A stretch of DNA of 41,142 nt from an uncultured Alphaproteobacteria bacterium (GTDB lineage Bacteria; Pseudomonadota; Alphaproteobacteria; HIMB59; GCA-002718135), in the NCBI GenBank assembly GCA_902580765.1, contig CACHLW010000001.1, positions 1-41,142 of the forward strand. Reading direction: 5' to 3'. A model generated the notes under the pieces. It made no database searches. It was not told the DNA's origin and saw nothing but the letters and a program-made list of their open reading frames with translations. Both the position numbers and the translations under genes were made by a program. Positions 9,402-18,931 of the stretch are shown here, one piece after another (positions within the stretch are counted from its first letter, which is position 1; each line of letters begins with the position of its first letter).

Positions 9402-11675
9402 TTAATGCAAACTTTTTAATATATTTTCAGCAGTAGCAGGTGCAATTAAATTTTCAGAATTTTTTCCTTTATTGGCATTATATACTGCGTCCTTTAATGC
9501 AATAAAACTTGAAATTGCTAGCATAAATGGTGGCTCTCCAACAGCTTTAGAGCGATTAATAACCTTTTCTTTATTAAAACCACGATCATAAATTTCGACA
9601 TTAAATTTAAATGGTGTCTCACCTGCAGTTGGTATTTTGTAAGTAGAAGGACTATGAGTTGTTAGAACTCCATTTGATTTCCAAGACACTTCTTCAGTTG
9701 TAAGCCAACCTAATCCTTGAATATAACCACCTTCAATTTGCCCCTTATCAATTCTTTTATTAATAGAATTACCAACATCATGAATTATATCAACTTGAAG
9801 AATTTTATTTTCACCTGTTAATTTATCAATGATTACTTCTGTTACCGCTGCTCCATAAGTAAAATATAAGAATGGTCTACCTTGAAGTGTTTTTGTATTT
9901 ACATTAATTTTGTTAGTTTTATAGAAACCCGAAGATGACAATGGGATTCTATTTAAGTAAGCAGTATTTATCAATTCCTTAAAAGATATTTTTCTTTTAT
10001 CAAAATAAACAAAATTATTTTCATATTTTATTTTGCTATTCGTTTTAAAATAATCATAAATAAATTCATTTAGTCCTGATTTAATATTATTTATAGCATT
10101 AACAATTGCTGCTCCATTTATATCAGTTGTAGCTGATGCTGCACTTGCTGATGTATTAGGCACTTTTTCTGTGTCCGTTGAAGAGATTTTTATATGTTCG
10201 TAATTAAGGCCAAATTCATTTGAAGCCACTAAAGCAAGTTTTGTCATTAATCCTTGACCCATTTCAATTCCTCCATGATTTAAATGAATGGATCCATCAG
10301 TGTAGATATGAACTAAGGCACCACCTTGGTTTAAATGAGTAGTTGTAAATGATATCCCAAACTTTACAGGTGTTATTGCTATTCCTTTTTTTAAAACTTT
10401 ATTTTTTTTATTAAAATTATCAATTTCTATTTTTCTTTTTTTGTAATTAGATTTTTTAATTAGTTTATTAAAAATATCTTCAATCACATTGTCAGTAATT
10501 TTCATCCCATAATGAGTAGTATTTTTAATTTTATCTTTATAAAAATTAATATTTCTTATTTCACTTGCTTCTCGATTTAATTTTTGAGCAATGTTTTCAA
10601 TTATATTTTCAATACAAAACATTCCTTGAGGCCCACCAAATCCACGAAAAGCTGTATTAGAAACAGTATTTGTTTTACATCTATACGAATTAATTTCTAT
10701 ATTTGGTAAGAAGTAGGCATTATCTATATGATAGATAGCTCTATCATTTATAGCTCCTGATAAATCTGGAGAGATACCACATCTCGATGCCATCATTATT
10801 TTTAGAGCAAGTATTTCACCACTATTATTAAAACCTACTTCATAATCAAATAAAAAATCATGCCTTTTTCCAGTCATGATCATATCATCATCTCTATCGA
10901 CTCTTAACTTTACTGGTTTAGATAACTTTTTTGCTGCAATGCTTGTAATGGCTGCAAACAAAAAAGATTGTGTTTCTTTTCCTCCAAAACCACCACCAAT
11001 TCTTCTTACTATCACATGTATACTATTGTAATTTTGTTTAAGAACTTTACCGATAATTTGCTGTGTTTCTGATGGATGTTGTGTTGAAGAATAAACTAAA
11101 AAATTATTATCTTCTTGTGGAATAGTCATTGCAATTTGACCTTCTAAATAAAAATGATCTTGACCCCCTGAATACAATTTACCTTTTAGAATGTTGTCAG
11201 ATTTTTTAAACCCATCTTTTATATTTCCTCTAATTAGATGCTTCGGTTTTAAAACAAATGATTTTTTCTTTAATGCTTCTTCAATTGAAACGATCGGTTT
11301 AGATATTTTTAAGTCTATTTTTACTTTTAATGCAGCTTTTTTTGCTAAATTATTGGTCTTTGCTATAACTGCAAAAATTGGTTGCCCATAATATTCTATA
11401 TTTTTTGAAGTAAATATTTTATCTCCCTTAAATATTGGCCCAACATCATTTATACCTTCAATGTCTTTTTCAGTAATAATGTCTACTACACCTTCTGAAG
11501 ATAAAACATCTTTATAATCAATTTTTTTTATTACTCCTTTACTGCAATTACTGTATCCAATTACTGCGTGAAGTAAATTTTTAGGCTCTGATATATCATC
11601 AGTATAAATTGCTTTTCCAGTAACATGTTTTACTGCACTTTCATGTTCTATATTTTTTGTAAATATTTTATCCAT
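9402..11675 (-). CDS. xdhB: Xanthine dehydrogenase, molybdopterin-binding large subunit
   Basis: Catalytic subunit of the heterodimeric bacterial XDH that oxidises hypoxanthine and xanthine to urate. The 757 aa contain GGGFGGKE (227-234), AFRGFGGPQG (342-351) and EMGQGL (471-476). Three residues separate true XDH from other molybdenum hydroxylases: Glu178 in YLEGQ and Arg344 in AFRGFG (purine binding), and the catalytic base Glu714 in VGEPPFM. All three are present, so purine specificity is well supported. It overlaps xdhA by 1 nt. Confidence 0.96.
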   Translation of the reverse strand: MDKIFTKNIEHESAVKHVTGKAIYTDDISEPKNLLHAVIGYSNCSKGVIKKIDYKDVLSSEGVVDIITEKDIEGINDVGPIFKGDKIFTSKNIEYYGQPIFAVIAKTNNLAKKAALKVKIDLKISKPIVSIEEALKKKSFVLKPKHLIRGNIKDGFKKSDNILKGKLYSGGQDHFYLEGQIAMTIPQEDNNFLVYSSTQHPSETQQIIGKVLKQNYNSIHVIVRRIGGGFGGKETQSFLFAAITSIAAKKLSKPVKLRVDRDDDMIMTGKRHDFLFDYEVGFNNSGEILALKIMMASRCGISPDLSGAINDRAIYHIDNAYFLPNIEINSYRCKTNTVSNTAFRGFGGPQGMFCIENIIENIAQKLNREASEIRNINFYKDKIKNTTHYGMKITDNVIEDIFNKLIKKSNYKKRKIEIDNFNKKNKVLKKGIAITPVKFGISFTTTHLNQGGALVHIYTDGSIHLNHGGIEMGQGLMTKLALVASNEFGLNYEHIKISSTDTEKVPNTSASAASATTDINGAAIVNAINNIKSGLNEFIYDYFKTNSKIKYENNFVYFDKRKISFKELINTAYLNRIPLSSSGFYKTNKINVNTKTLQGRPFLYFTYGAAVTEVIIDKLTGENKILQVDIIHDVGNSINKRIDKGQIEGGYIQGLGWLTTEEVSWKSNGVLTTHSPSTYKIPTAGETPFKFNVEIYDRGFNKEKVINRSKAVGEPPFMLAISSFIALKDAVYNANKGKNSENLIAPATAENILKSLH

Positions 11676-13090
11676 TAATATAACGTTGATTTAATTTTAT
11701 TATTTTCATTTAAAAACCTCTCTAGAAGGTTTTGACTAATTTTAGTTCTATAATTTTTTGACGCTCTCATATCATCTATTGGATCAAATTCTTTTTTAAT
11801 AATTTTCTTTGCTTCATTAATATTTTCTTCATTAAATATTTTATTCAATAAAAATTTTTGTGCTTTTTCAGCTATTTTTGGAGTTTCTGCCAAACCTCCA
11901 CAAACAATTTTTATTTCTTTAATAATATTTTTTTTAATCCTAGCATTTATAGCCATGAAAACAGAACTTATGTCATCATCTATTCTTTTTGAAATTTTAT
12001 AACATTTAAGAATATTTTTTTTATAAATGGGTATTATAATTTCTTTAATTATTTCATTATGTTTTAATTTAGTTTTTCGATAGCTGAGAAAATAATTATC
12101 CAATAATAAAGTTTTTTTAACTTTTCCTTGAATTACAATTTTACTATTGAGTGCAATTAACACAGGCAAACTATCACCTATTGGAGATGCGCTTCCAATG
12201 TTACCTCCAAGAGATGCAGTATTTCTTATTTGCTCAGATCCGTATCTTTCAAACATTTTAGCAAATGTTGGATAAATATTTTCTAAAATTGGTAAAATAT
12301 CATTTATGGGGGTAGCGGATCCAATGTGTAAATTATTGTTTTTATTTTTAACATAATTTAAATCATTATTTGATCCTAAATAAAAAATATTTTTTAAATC
12401 TTTTCTTTTTTTTGTTACTTCAAGAGCGAGATCTGTACCCCCGACTAGTAAATGTCCATTACTAATCTTTTGATAGTCTTTAATTAGAGAATTTAAATTA
12501 TAATGGATGAAAAACTTAGAATCATTTTTTTTAATAACAATATCAGTTTTCTTAATTGATTTTAATAATCTAATAACTTTACTTTTTGAAAATTTATTAC
12601 TTTTATAGCTATACATATTCTTAATTGCTTTTTTAATTGGAAGATAACCCGTACATCTACACAAATTTCCAGAAAGAAATTTATCTATATTTTCTTCTGT
12701 TGGTTTTATTTTGTTTTCGTACATATTATACATTGACATAATAATACCAGGTGTACAAAAACCACATTGAGATCCATCACTATCAATCATTGATTGTTGA
12801 ACAGGATGAAGTTTATTTTTTTGTATATGCTCAACTGTTATTAATTGCTTACCATGTAGAGAATACAAAAAAGTAATACACGTGTTTATACTTTTATAAG
12901 AAATTTTATTCTCTTTTAATTCTCCTACAACTGCAGTACATGCTCCGCAATCACCAGATGCGCAACCTTCTTTTGTTCCAGTTAACTCATGATTGTTTCG
13001 AAGATAATTTAAGACTGTTGTATTTGTGTCTATATCTTTGATAGAGATTTTTTCTTCATTAAGAAGAAAATCGACATACGCTTTTGACAC
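11675..13090 (-). CDS. xdhA: Xanthine dehydrogenase, FeS/FAD small subunit
   Basis: Electron-transfer subunit of XDH, 471 aa. A plant-ferredoxin-type 2Fe-2S domain has Cys43, 48, 51 and 71 (GCASGDCGAC). A second helical 2Fe-2S domain has Cys109, 112, 144 and 146 (QCGFC and LCRC). An FAD domain begins near residue 190 with LLVGGTDLALEV and IRNTASLGGNIGSASPIGD, followed by a C-terminal CO-dehydrogenase flavoprotein domain. Electrons would go to NAD+. The gene overlaps uraH and xdhB by 1 nt at each end, a tight operon. Confidence 0.96.
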   Translation of the reverse strand: MSKAYVDFLLNEEKISIKDIDTNTTVLNYLRNNHELTGTKEGCASGDCGACTAVVGELKENKISYKSINTCITFLYSLHGKQLITVEHIQKNKLHPVQQSMIDSDGSQCGFCTPGIIMSMYNMYENKIKPTEENIDKFLSGNLCRCTGYLPIKKAIKNMYSYKSNKFSKSKVIRLLKSIKKTDIVIKKNDSKFFIHYNLNSLIKDYQKISNGHLLVGGTDLALEVTKKRKDLKNIFYLGSNNDLNYVKNKNNNLHIGSATPINDILPILENIYPTFAKMFERYGSEQIRNTASLGGNIGSASPIGDSLPVLIALNSKIVIQGKVKKTLLLDNYFLSYRKTKLKHNEIIKEIIIPIYKKNILKCYKISKRIDDDISSVFMAINARIKKNIIKEIKIVCGGLAETPKIAEKAQKFLLNKIFNEENINEAKKIIKKEFDPIDDMRASKNYRTKISQNLLERFLNENNKIKSTLY

Positions 13091-13443
13091 TAGCTTCCTC
13101 TATATGTTGAATAACTCCACGGGGTAATGAGAAGAGGTACATGGTAGTGCTCTTCTTTGTTAATTCCAAATCTAATTATTACGTCATCAAGAAAAAATGG
13201 TTCAACAAGATTTGTAAATTCCTTAAAATAACTCCCGCAAAGAAATAATAACTCATATTTTCCAAGAATAAAATTCTCTTTACTTAATATAGGCTCATCA
13301 CATCTGCCATCTTCATTGAGAATGAAATTTGAAATTTTAACTTTATTTTCACCATCAATTTTGAAAAGTGACCCTTTTATACCAGAACCAGGCTTACCAT
13401 TATAGGTATCCAAAACATGAGTAGTTAAATATCCTTTAGACAT
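13090..13443 (-). CDS. uraH: 5-hydroxyisourate hydrolase (transthyretin-like)
   Basis: Hydrolyses the PuuD product 5-hydroxyisourate to OHCU. The 117 aa equal the usual length of the TRP family. It shows THVLDTYNGKPG (8-19) with the active-site His9, the conserved arginine in GRCDEP (47), and the C-terminal tetrapeptide YRGS that closes the active site in this family. No periplasmic signal is present, so it should act in the cytosol. It is the first gene of the minus arm, 52 bp from the divergent puuE. Confidence 0.95.
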   Translation of the reverse strand: MSKGYLTTHVLDTYNGKPGSGIKGSLFKIDGENKVKISNFILNEDGRCDEPILSKENFILGKYELLFLCGSYFKEFTNLVEPFFLDDVIIRFGINKEEHYHVPLLITPWSYSTYRGS

Positions 13444-13495
13444 AATACTTATTCGTTTATACAGTATTTAGCTAAATATTAAATCAAGCATTTTT
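13444..13495. promoter_or_regulatory. Divergent control region of the urate/allantoin genes
   Basis: These 52 bp separate uraH (minus) and puuE (plus) and must hold both promoters. They contain a perfect 14-bp palindrome at 13465-13478. On the plus strand TATTAA (13477-13482) is a possible -10 for puuE with a short leader. On the minus strand a TATAAA box (13456-13461 in plus coordinates) is a possible -10 for uraH. Both candidates flank or touch the palindrome. Neither ATG has a convincing Shine-Dalgarno sequence. Confidence 0.55.
13465..13478. promoter_or_regulatory. Perfect 14-bp palindrome, candidate operator
   Basis: TATTTAGCTAAATA reads identically on both strands and extends to 18 bp with one mismatched pair. 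It lies in the middle of the only gap between the two arms of the purine pathway. Position and symmetry suggest a dimeric regulator binding both promoters at once, perhaps responding to urate or allantoin. No regulator gene is present in the window, so the binding protein is unknown. Confidence 0.5.
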
Positions 13496-14407
13496 ATGAA
13501 AGACGATAGAAATTATAAAGGCTACGGAAATAATGACTCTAACTTTTATTGGCCTAGTAAATCAAAACTAGCTCTTCAATTTGTTCTAAATTATGAGGAA
13601 GGTGCTGAAAATTCAATAATGAATGGTGACGAGGGATCAGAAACTTTTTTATCGGAAATAATTAATGCAAAGCAAATAATAGGTGCCAGAAATATGAATA
13701 TGGAATCTATATATGAGTATGGCTCAAGAAGGGGTTTTTGGAGAATACATAATGAGTTTGAAAAAAGAAAATTACCTTTAACAATATTTGGCGTTGGCAT
13801 GGCTTTAGAAAAAAATCCTGATGTTTGTGAACAAATAATTAAATCAAAGTATGAAGTAGCTAGCCATGGTTATCGATGGATAGACTATCAAAATATAACT
13901 GAGGAAGTTGAAAAAGAACATACTATAAAATGTAACAACATTATTAAAGATATTTTTGGTTATTTTCCTTCTGGTTGGTATACTGGTAGAACAAGCCCAA
14001 ATACAAGAAATATAATTTTAGAAAACACAAATATTATTTACGATAGTGACTCCTATGCTGATGATTTACCCTACTGGATAAAAGTAAAAAATAAAAAACA
14101 TCTAATTATTCCATACACTCTAGATAATAATGATATGAGATTCTCTACCTTACAAGGTTTTAACACAGGTGAGGATTTTTATAATTATTTAAAAAACTCA
14201 TTTGATACATTATACAGAGAAGCAAACGAGTTCAATAAACCAAAAATGATGAGTGTGGGTTTACATTGTCGTTTAATAGCCAGACCTGGAAGATTTATGT
14301 CTTTGGTAAAATTTTTGAATTATGTTTCTGGTTATAATGATATTTGGATATGTAAAAGAGAGGAAATTGCCAATTATTGGTATGAAAATTTTAGTGATGA
14401 AAATTGA
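13496..14407 (+). CDS. puuE: Allantoinase PuuE (polysaccharide-deacetylase fold)
   Basis: Hydrolyses allantoin to allantoate. The 303 aa belong to the metal-independent PuuE family, which has the NodB/polysaccharide-deacetylase fold, not the dihydropyrimidinase-like AllB. Visible motifs are NYEEGAE (32-38), HGYRW (124-128), GWYTGRTSPNTR and the late histidine segment VGLHCRLIARPGR. It is the first gene of the plus arm and overlaps uraD by 11 nt. Confidence 0.92.
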   Translation: MKDDRNYKGYGNNDSNFYWPSKSKLALQFVLNYEEGAENSIMNGDEGSETFLSEIINAKQIIGARNMNMESIYEYGSRRGFWRIHNEFEKRKLPLTIFGVGMALEKNPDVCEQIIKSKYEVASHGYRWIDYQNITEEVEKEHTIKCNNIIKDIFGYFPSGWYTGRTSPNTRNIILENTNIIYDSDSYADDLPYWIKVKNKKHLIIPYTLDNNDMRFSTLQGFNTGEDFYNYLKNSFDTLYREANEFNKPKMMSVGLHCRLIARPGRFMSLVKFLNYVSGYNDIWICKREEIANYWYENFSDEN

Positions 14408-14906
14408 AGATATTAATAATTATAACTCTGAAAAATTTATTGATTCATTTAAAAATATTTATGAAGAATCTAAATTTATAACAGAACATGCTGATAAAAA
14501 GCGACCATTTAAAAATAAAAAAGAAATGATATTAATATTTTTAGAGTTGTTTGATAATTTAGATGAAGAAACTAAAATAAATATAATTAAAAAACATCCT
14601 GATCTAGCCGATAAAATAAAAATAAATAAAGGTTTGTCTGAATTATCTGATGAAGAACAAAGTAGATCTGGTTTAAAAGATTGTTCAGAACAAGAATTTA
14701 ACTTATTTAAAGATTTAAATTCAAGATTTAAAAATAAATTTAATATTCCATTTATTTTTGCAGTTAGAAATAAAAATAAAAATGAAATTATAACAGAGTT
14801 TAAAAGTAGATTAGACAATAATGATTTAAACTTAGAAATAAAAACTTCAATTTCACAAGTAAAAGAAATTGCAAAATTAAGATTAAAAGAATTAATTAAT
14901 GAATAA
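14397..14906 (+). CDS. uraD: OHCU decarboxylase
   Basis: Converts 2-oxo-4-hydroxy-4-carboxy-5-ureidoimidazoline to S-allantoin, the step between UraH and PuuE. From the ATG at 14397 it is 169 aa, the normal size. Starting further upstream at 14322 or 14382 adds residues with no family counterpart. The catalytic histidine is His67 in HPDLA, followed by the family acidic/Ser-Arg segment DEEQSRSGL (85-93) and KFNIPFIFAV (114-123). The common alphaproteobacterial PuuE-UraD fusion is absent: here the two are separate and overlap by 11 nt. It overlaps alc by 8 nt. Confidence 0.88.
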   Translation: MKIEDINNYNSEKFIDSFKNIYEESKFITEHADKKRPFKNKKEMILIFLELFDNLDEETKINIIKKHPDLADKIKINKGLSELSDEEQSRSGLKDCSEQEFNLFKDLNSRFKNKFNIPFIFAVRNKNKNEIITEFKSRLDNNDLNLEIKTSISQVKEIAKLRLKELINE

Positions 14907-15876
14907 GAAATACATTCAAAAAAATTATATAAACTTATGTAGTAAGGTTTTAGGTACAAAAATTTATAGATTTTCTGATCAGTTTTTTGGATCAGCTTCC
15001 AGATTGCTTAATGAGGAACAGCCAATTTTTAAAGAAGGAGTTTACGATAAAAATGGGAAATGGATGGATGGATGGGAAACAAGAAGAAAAAGAATTGAAG
15101 GAAATGATTATGTTACTATTAAATTAGGTCTTCCAGGTAAAATTAATTTTGCTGAAATAGACACAAGCTATTTTAATGGTAATCAACCTGAATACGCAAG
15201 CATTGATGCTTGTTATTTTGAAAAAAATAAATTTAATTGGGTAAATATTTTATCAAAAAGGAAACTTCATCCAAATTATCTTCATGGTTTCAAAACTCAA
15301 CAGAATAATAAAGTTTTTAACTTCATAAGATTGAACATCTATCCAGATGGAGGAGTTGCAAGATTAAAATTATTAGGAAATCTAGATGTATCAAAATTAA
15401 AATTTCCAAATAAAAAATTTGATTTACTTAGCATCCTTAATGGTTCAAAAATTGTGGCATGTAGTGATGAACATTTTGGAAGGGCAGAAAATTTATTACT
15501 TCCATTTAAATCTAAAAATATGGGCAATGGTTGGGAAACTAAAAGAAGGAGAGGATCAGGATATGACTGGGTTATAATTAAACTTGGCAAACCTGGTTTA
15601 ATTGAAAAGTTTAATATTGAAACTCATTATTTTAAAGGTAATTACCCGTCTCATTGCTCAGTACAAGGTCTTTATTCAATAAAAAATGTAAATATAAGCA
15701 AATTAATAAATGAAAGCAAAAATTGGAAATTTTTAATAAAAAATAAAAATCTTAAACCTAATTCATCATTAAAAATTAATTCATCTAAACACATTAAAAA
15801 AATAAATTATTTGAAGTTAAATATTTATCCTGACGGTGGTATTTCACGGATCAGGGCAATTGGAAAGTTTTTGTGA
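14899..15876 (+). CDS. alc: Allantoicase
   Basis: Hydrolyses allantoate to ureidoglycolate and urea. The 325 aa consist of two homologous jelly-roll repeats, as in the yeast and vertebrate enzyme. Repeat 1 (about 20-155) has DGWETRRKR and DTSYFNGNQPE. Repeat 2 (about 190-320) has NGWETKRRRG and ETHYFKGNYPS. Both repeats end with LNIYPDGG followed by R(L/I)R or RLK. Choosing allantoicase instead of allantoate amidohydrolase means nitrogen leaves as urea, not ammonia. It overlaps uraD by 8 nt and allA by 4 nt. Confidence 0.95.
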   Translation: MNKKYIQKNYINLCSKVLGTKIYRFSDQFFGSASRLLNEEQPIFKEGVYDKNGKWMDGWETRRKRIEGNDYVTIKLGLPGKINFAEIDTSYFNGNQPEYASIDACYFEKNKFNWVNILSKRKLHPNYLHGFKTQQNNKVFNFIRLNIYPDGGVARLKLLGNLDVSKLKFPNKKFDLLSILNGSKIVACSDEHFGRAENLLLPFKSKNMGNGWETKRRRGSGYDWVIIKLGKPGLIEKFNIETHYFKGNYPSHCSVQGLYSIKNVNISKLINESKNWKFLIKNKNLKPNSSLKINSSKHIKKINYLKLNIYPDGGISRIRAIGKFL

Positions 15877-16367
15877 ACTATAAAATAAAGAATATTAGTA
15901 AAGAGAATTTCAAAAATTATGGTGATTTAATTACAACATCTAATAAAAATTATGAAAGTATTAATAAAGATACAACTGATAGTTTTTTTGATTTAGCAAA
16001 TATTCAAATTATTGGTGATGACAAAAGATCTAGATTAAATATTTTTCAGGCAAAGAAAAGAAACTTTCCATTAAAAATTAACATGTTAGAAAATCACCCG
16101 TTTAGTTCACAAGTATTTCTTCCGTTTAATGCTACAGGTTTTTTAGTTTTAGTTGCTCCAATAGGTAAAAAACCTAAAATTGATTTAATTGAAATATTCA
16201 AAGTAAGCGGTGGTGATGGTATAAATTTTAATCCCAAAGTATGGCATTTTCCTTTAATATCTCTTGAGAATGAAAAATATATTACCATTGATAAAAAAGA
16301 TGCTGATAATAACATTGAGATTTATAATTTTCAACAATCAGAAATATTTGAATTAAATTATGAGTGA
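15873..16367 (+). CDS. allA: Ureidoglycolate lyase
   Basis: Splits ureidoglycolate into glyoxylate and urea, the last step of the pathway. The 164 aa show the family motifs ENHPFSSQVFLP (73-84), LVLVAP (91-96) and VWHFPLI (123-129), on a cupin-like fold. The start codon is GTG at 15873, overlapping the alc stop (GTGA), and no better ATG is available. The end overlaps the ABC ATPase start by 8 nt, which ties catabolism to transport in one transcript. Confidence 0.9.
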   Translation: MNYKIKNISKENFKNYGDLITTSNKNYESINKDTTDSFFDLANIQIIGDDKRSRLNIFQAKKRNFPLKINMLENHPFSSQVFLPFNATGFLVLVAPIGKKPKIDLIEIFKVSGGDGINFNPKVWHFPLISLENEKYITIDKKDADNNIEIYNFQQSEIFELNYE

Positions 16368-17865
16368 TACAATATTAAATATAGAAAATATTACAAAATC
16401 TTTTCCAAGAGTAATTGCAAATAAAAAAGTTACTTTTGATATTAAAAAAAATGCAGTTCATGCAATTTTAGGAGAAAATGGAGCAGGGAAATCTACTTTG
16501 GTAAAAATTCTATATGGTCTTTTAGAACCAGATGAAGGAAATATTAAATTAAATAATAAGGATTTTAAAGTTAATTCCCCAGCAGAAGCAAGGAAACAAG
16601 GAATAGGAATGGTATTTCAGCATTTTTCTTTATTTGACTCTTTATCAGTAAAAGAAAATTTAATTTTAGGAATTGATGAAAAGATGTCTTATTCAGATTT
16701 AGAAAATAAACTAGAAAATATAAGCTCAAGATATAATCTTACCTTAGACTTAGATGCTCCAATTACTGCTTTATCAGCTGGAGAAAAGCAGCGTGTAGAA
16801 ATTGTAAGAATTTTATTACAAGACCCTCAGATACTTATTATGGATGAGCCAACTTCAGTCTTAACACCACAAGAAGTTGAAAGTTTATTTGTAACATTAA
16901 ATGCACTCGTCAAAGAAGGTCGTACAATATTATATATCACTCATAAACTCGAAGAAGTAATATCAATATGTGATACAGTTACTATAATGAGAAGTGGTGA
17001 AATTATAGACACTTCAACTACTGCAAATCAAACTGCAAAAACACTTGCAACAAAAATGCTAGGACAAAAATTAGATGACTTAAAAACTAATTATGGACAT
17101 ATAAAAGATGAAGTTAACTTTGAAGTAAAAAATATTTCATGTGACTTTAATGACCCATTTTTAACAGATCTTAAAAATATTTCTTTTCAAGTTAGAGTGG
17201 GTGAAATTTATGGCATTGCTGGAGTTGCTGGTAATGGACAATCAGAATTAATGGATATTTTAATTGGAGAAAATATAAATATTAAATCTGGATCAATTAC
17301 TTTTGATAATAAAAAAATTGAAAAGTATGGGCCACAAAGAAGAAGAGATTTATCTATTTCTTTTGTTCCGGAGAATAGATTGGGTCATAGTGCGGTACCT
17401 GAGTTAAGTTTGTCTGAAAATATTCTTTTGAGTCAATTTCCAAAAAATAATTTTATTAGAAATGGCATAATATTGAAAAATAACGTTGATGATTTTGCGA
17501 ATAATGTAATTAATGAATTTAAAGTTATTACTCCTGGGAATGACGCCAAAGCATCAAGCTTGTCCGGAGGAAATTTACAAAAATATGTCATTGGTAGAGA
17601 AATATCATCTAAGCCAAAAATATTAATTATTTCACATCCAACTTGGGGGATAGATGCAGGTGCTGAGCATTCTATCAGAGAGTCTTTGATAGAATTATCT
17701 CAAAATGGAACGTCTATAATTGTTATTTCTCAAGATTTAGATGAATTGATTGAAATTACACATAAAATATCTGTTATTTATGATGGCAATTTATCCAAGC
17801 CTTTTAAAACTAGTGAAATAGAAATAGAAAAATTAGGATTATTGATGGGTGGAAAAAATGAATAG
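16360..17865 (+). CDS. ABC importer ATPase for nucleosides/purines (double ABC domain)
   Basis: ATP-binding protein of a BMP-type importer, 501 aa with two fused ABC domains. Domain 1 has Walker A GENGAGKST (38-46), signature LSAGEKQR (138-145) and Walker B LIMDEPT (159-165). Domain 2 (from about 250) has the degenerate Walker A GVAGNGQSE and signature LSGGNLQK, as in RbsA, YufO and NupO. Given its position after allA, it probably energises uptake of purines, allantoin or nucleosides. The exact substrate is not decidable from sequence. Confidence 0.92.
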   Translation: MSDTILNIENITKSFPRVIANKKVTFDIKKNAVHAILGENGAGKSTLVKILYGLLEPDEGNIKLNNKDFKVNSPAEARKQGIGMVFQHFSLFDSLSVKENLILGIDEKMSYSDLENKLENISSRYNLTLDLDAPITALSAGEKQRVEIVRILLQDPQILIMDEPTSVLTPQEVESLFVTLNALVKEGRTILYITHKLEEVISICDTVTIMRSGEIIDTSTTANQTAKTLATKMLGQKLDDLKTNYGHIKDEVNFEVKNISCDFNDPFLTDLKNISFQVRVGEIYGIAGVAGNGQSELMDILIGENINIKSGSITFDNKKIEKYGPQRRRDLSISFVPENRLGHSAVPELSLSENILLSQFPKNNFIRNGIILKNNVDDFANNVINEFKVITPGNDAKASSLSGGNLQKYVIGREISSKPKILIISHPTWGIDAGAEHSIRESLIELSQNGTSIIVISQDLDELIEITHKISVIYDGNLSKPFKTSEIEIEKLGLLMGGKNE

Positions 17866-18931
17866 TTTATTTCCATCTATAGTTTCTCGCTCACAGAGTT
17901 CGGGTTTAATGAATTTTTTTGTTCCCATAATTTCTATTGTTTTAACTTTAATTACAGGTTCAATTATTTTTATTCTTCTCGGTTTTGATCCAGTTTATGC
18001 ATTGTATACGTTTTTTATTTCACCTATTTCTTCAACCTACGGTATTTCTGAATTGTTTGTAAAAGCAACTCCTTTAGCATTAATTGCAATTGGTCTCTCA
18101 TATTGTTTTAAGAATAATATTTATAACATTGGAGCTGAAGGACAACTTACCATGGGTGCAATTTTTGGTGGAGGTATTGGAATATTATTTCATGATACAA
18201 ATGCTTTCTGGTTGTTGCCATTAATGATTTTTGCTGGAGCAATTGGAGGAGCATTGTGGGGTTTAATACCAGCTATTTTAAAAACAAAATTTAATACAAA
18301 TGAAATCTTAACAAGTTTAATGTTAGTTTATGTTGCTTTATTTATTTTAGATTATTTAGTAGTGGGACCTTGGAAAGATCCATTTGGTTATAGTTTTCCT
18401 AAATCAAGACCATTTAGTGAATCTGGAAGAATGCCTCTTTTATTTGATGGTTTGAGGGTGCACTTTGGACTAATTATAACGCTATTTTTAATTTTTGTAT
18501 CTTGGTTTATATTTTCAAAAACTATTTTTGGCTTTCAATTAAAAGTATCCGGTTACAGCCCCAAAGCTGCTAGATATGCTGGTTTTAATCAAACAACTTT
18601 AGTTTTTTTTGCTTTTGCAATTTGTGGTGCTTTTGCAGGTATTGCAGGTTTAGCTGAAGTATCTGGCCCAATTGGATTATTATATAGAGATATTTCTCCA
18701 AATTATGGATTTACTGCAATTATAGTTGCTTTCTTAGGCAGACTTCACCCAATTGGTATTATTTTTGCTTCTTTAGTTATCGCTCTTACTTATCTTGGTG
18801 CGGAAGATGCACAACTGTTTTTACAAATACCTTCAGCAGTAGGTTTTATATTTCAGGGTTTGGTTTTATTTTATTTATTAGGTGCAGAATTACTAATTAA
18901 CTATAAATTAACTTACAAAAAATTATTATGA
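17858..18931 (+). CDS. ABC importer permease 1 (BMP family)
   Basis: Inner-membrane permease of the purine/nucleoside importer, 357 aa from the ATG at 17858, with about ten hydrophobic segments. It has the family sequence NIYNIGAEGQLTMGA near residues 86-100 and FNTNEILTSLMLVY. The ATG at 17858 is chosen over a GTG at 17849 because it has a GGTGGA Shine-Dalgarno just upstream and gives the 8-nt overlap seen at other junctions here. It overlaps the second permease by 4 nt. Confidence 0.92.
   Translation: MNSLFPSIVSRSQSSGLMNFFVPIISIVLTLITGSIIFILLGFDPVYALYTFFISPISSTYGISELFVKATPLALIAIGLSYCFKNNIYNIGAEGQLTMGAIFGGGIGILFHDTNAFWLLPLMIFAGAIGGALWGLIPAILKTKFNTNEILTSLMLVYVALFILDYLVVGPWKDPFGYSFPKSRPFSESGRMPLLFDGLRVHFGLIITLFLIFVSWFIFSKTIFGFQLKVSGYSPKAARYAGFNQTTLVFFAFAICGAFAGIAGLAEVSGPIGLLYRDISPNYGFTAIIVAFLGRLHPIGIIFASLVIALTYLGAEDAQLFLQIPSAVGFIFQGLVLFYLLGAELLINYKLTYKKLL

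Noticed and set aside
14459-14959. A 166-codon open frame on the minus strand.
   Set aside because: It lies antisense to uraD, whose catalytic and family motifs are clear, and its translation is a Leu/Ser/Asn-rich shadow with no recognisable domain.
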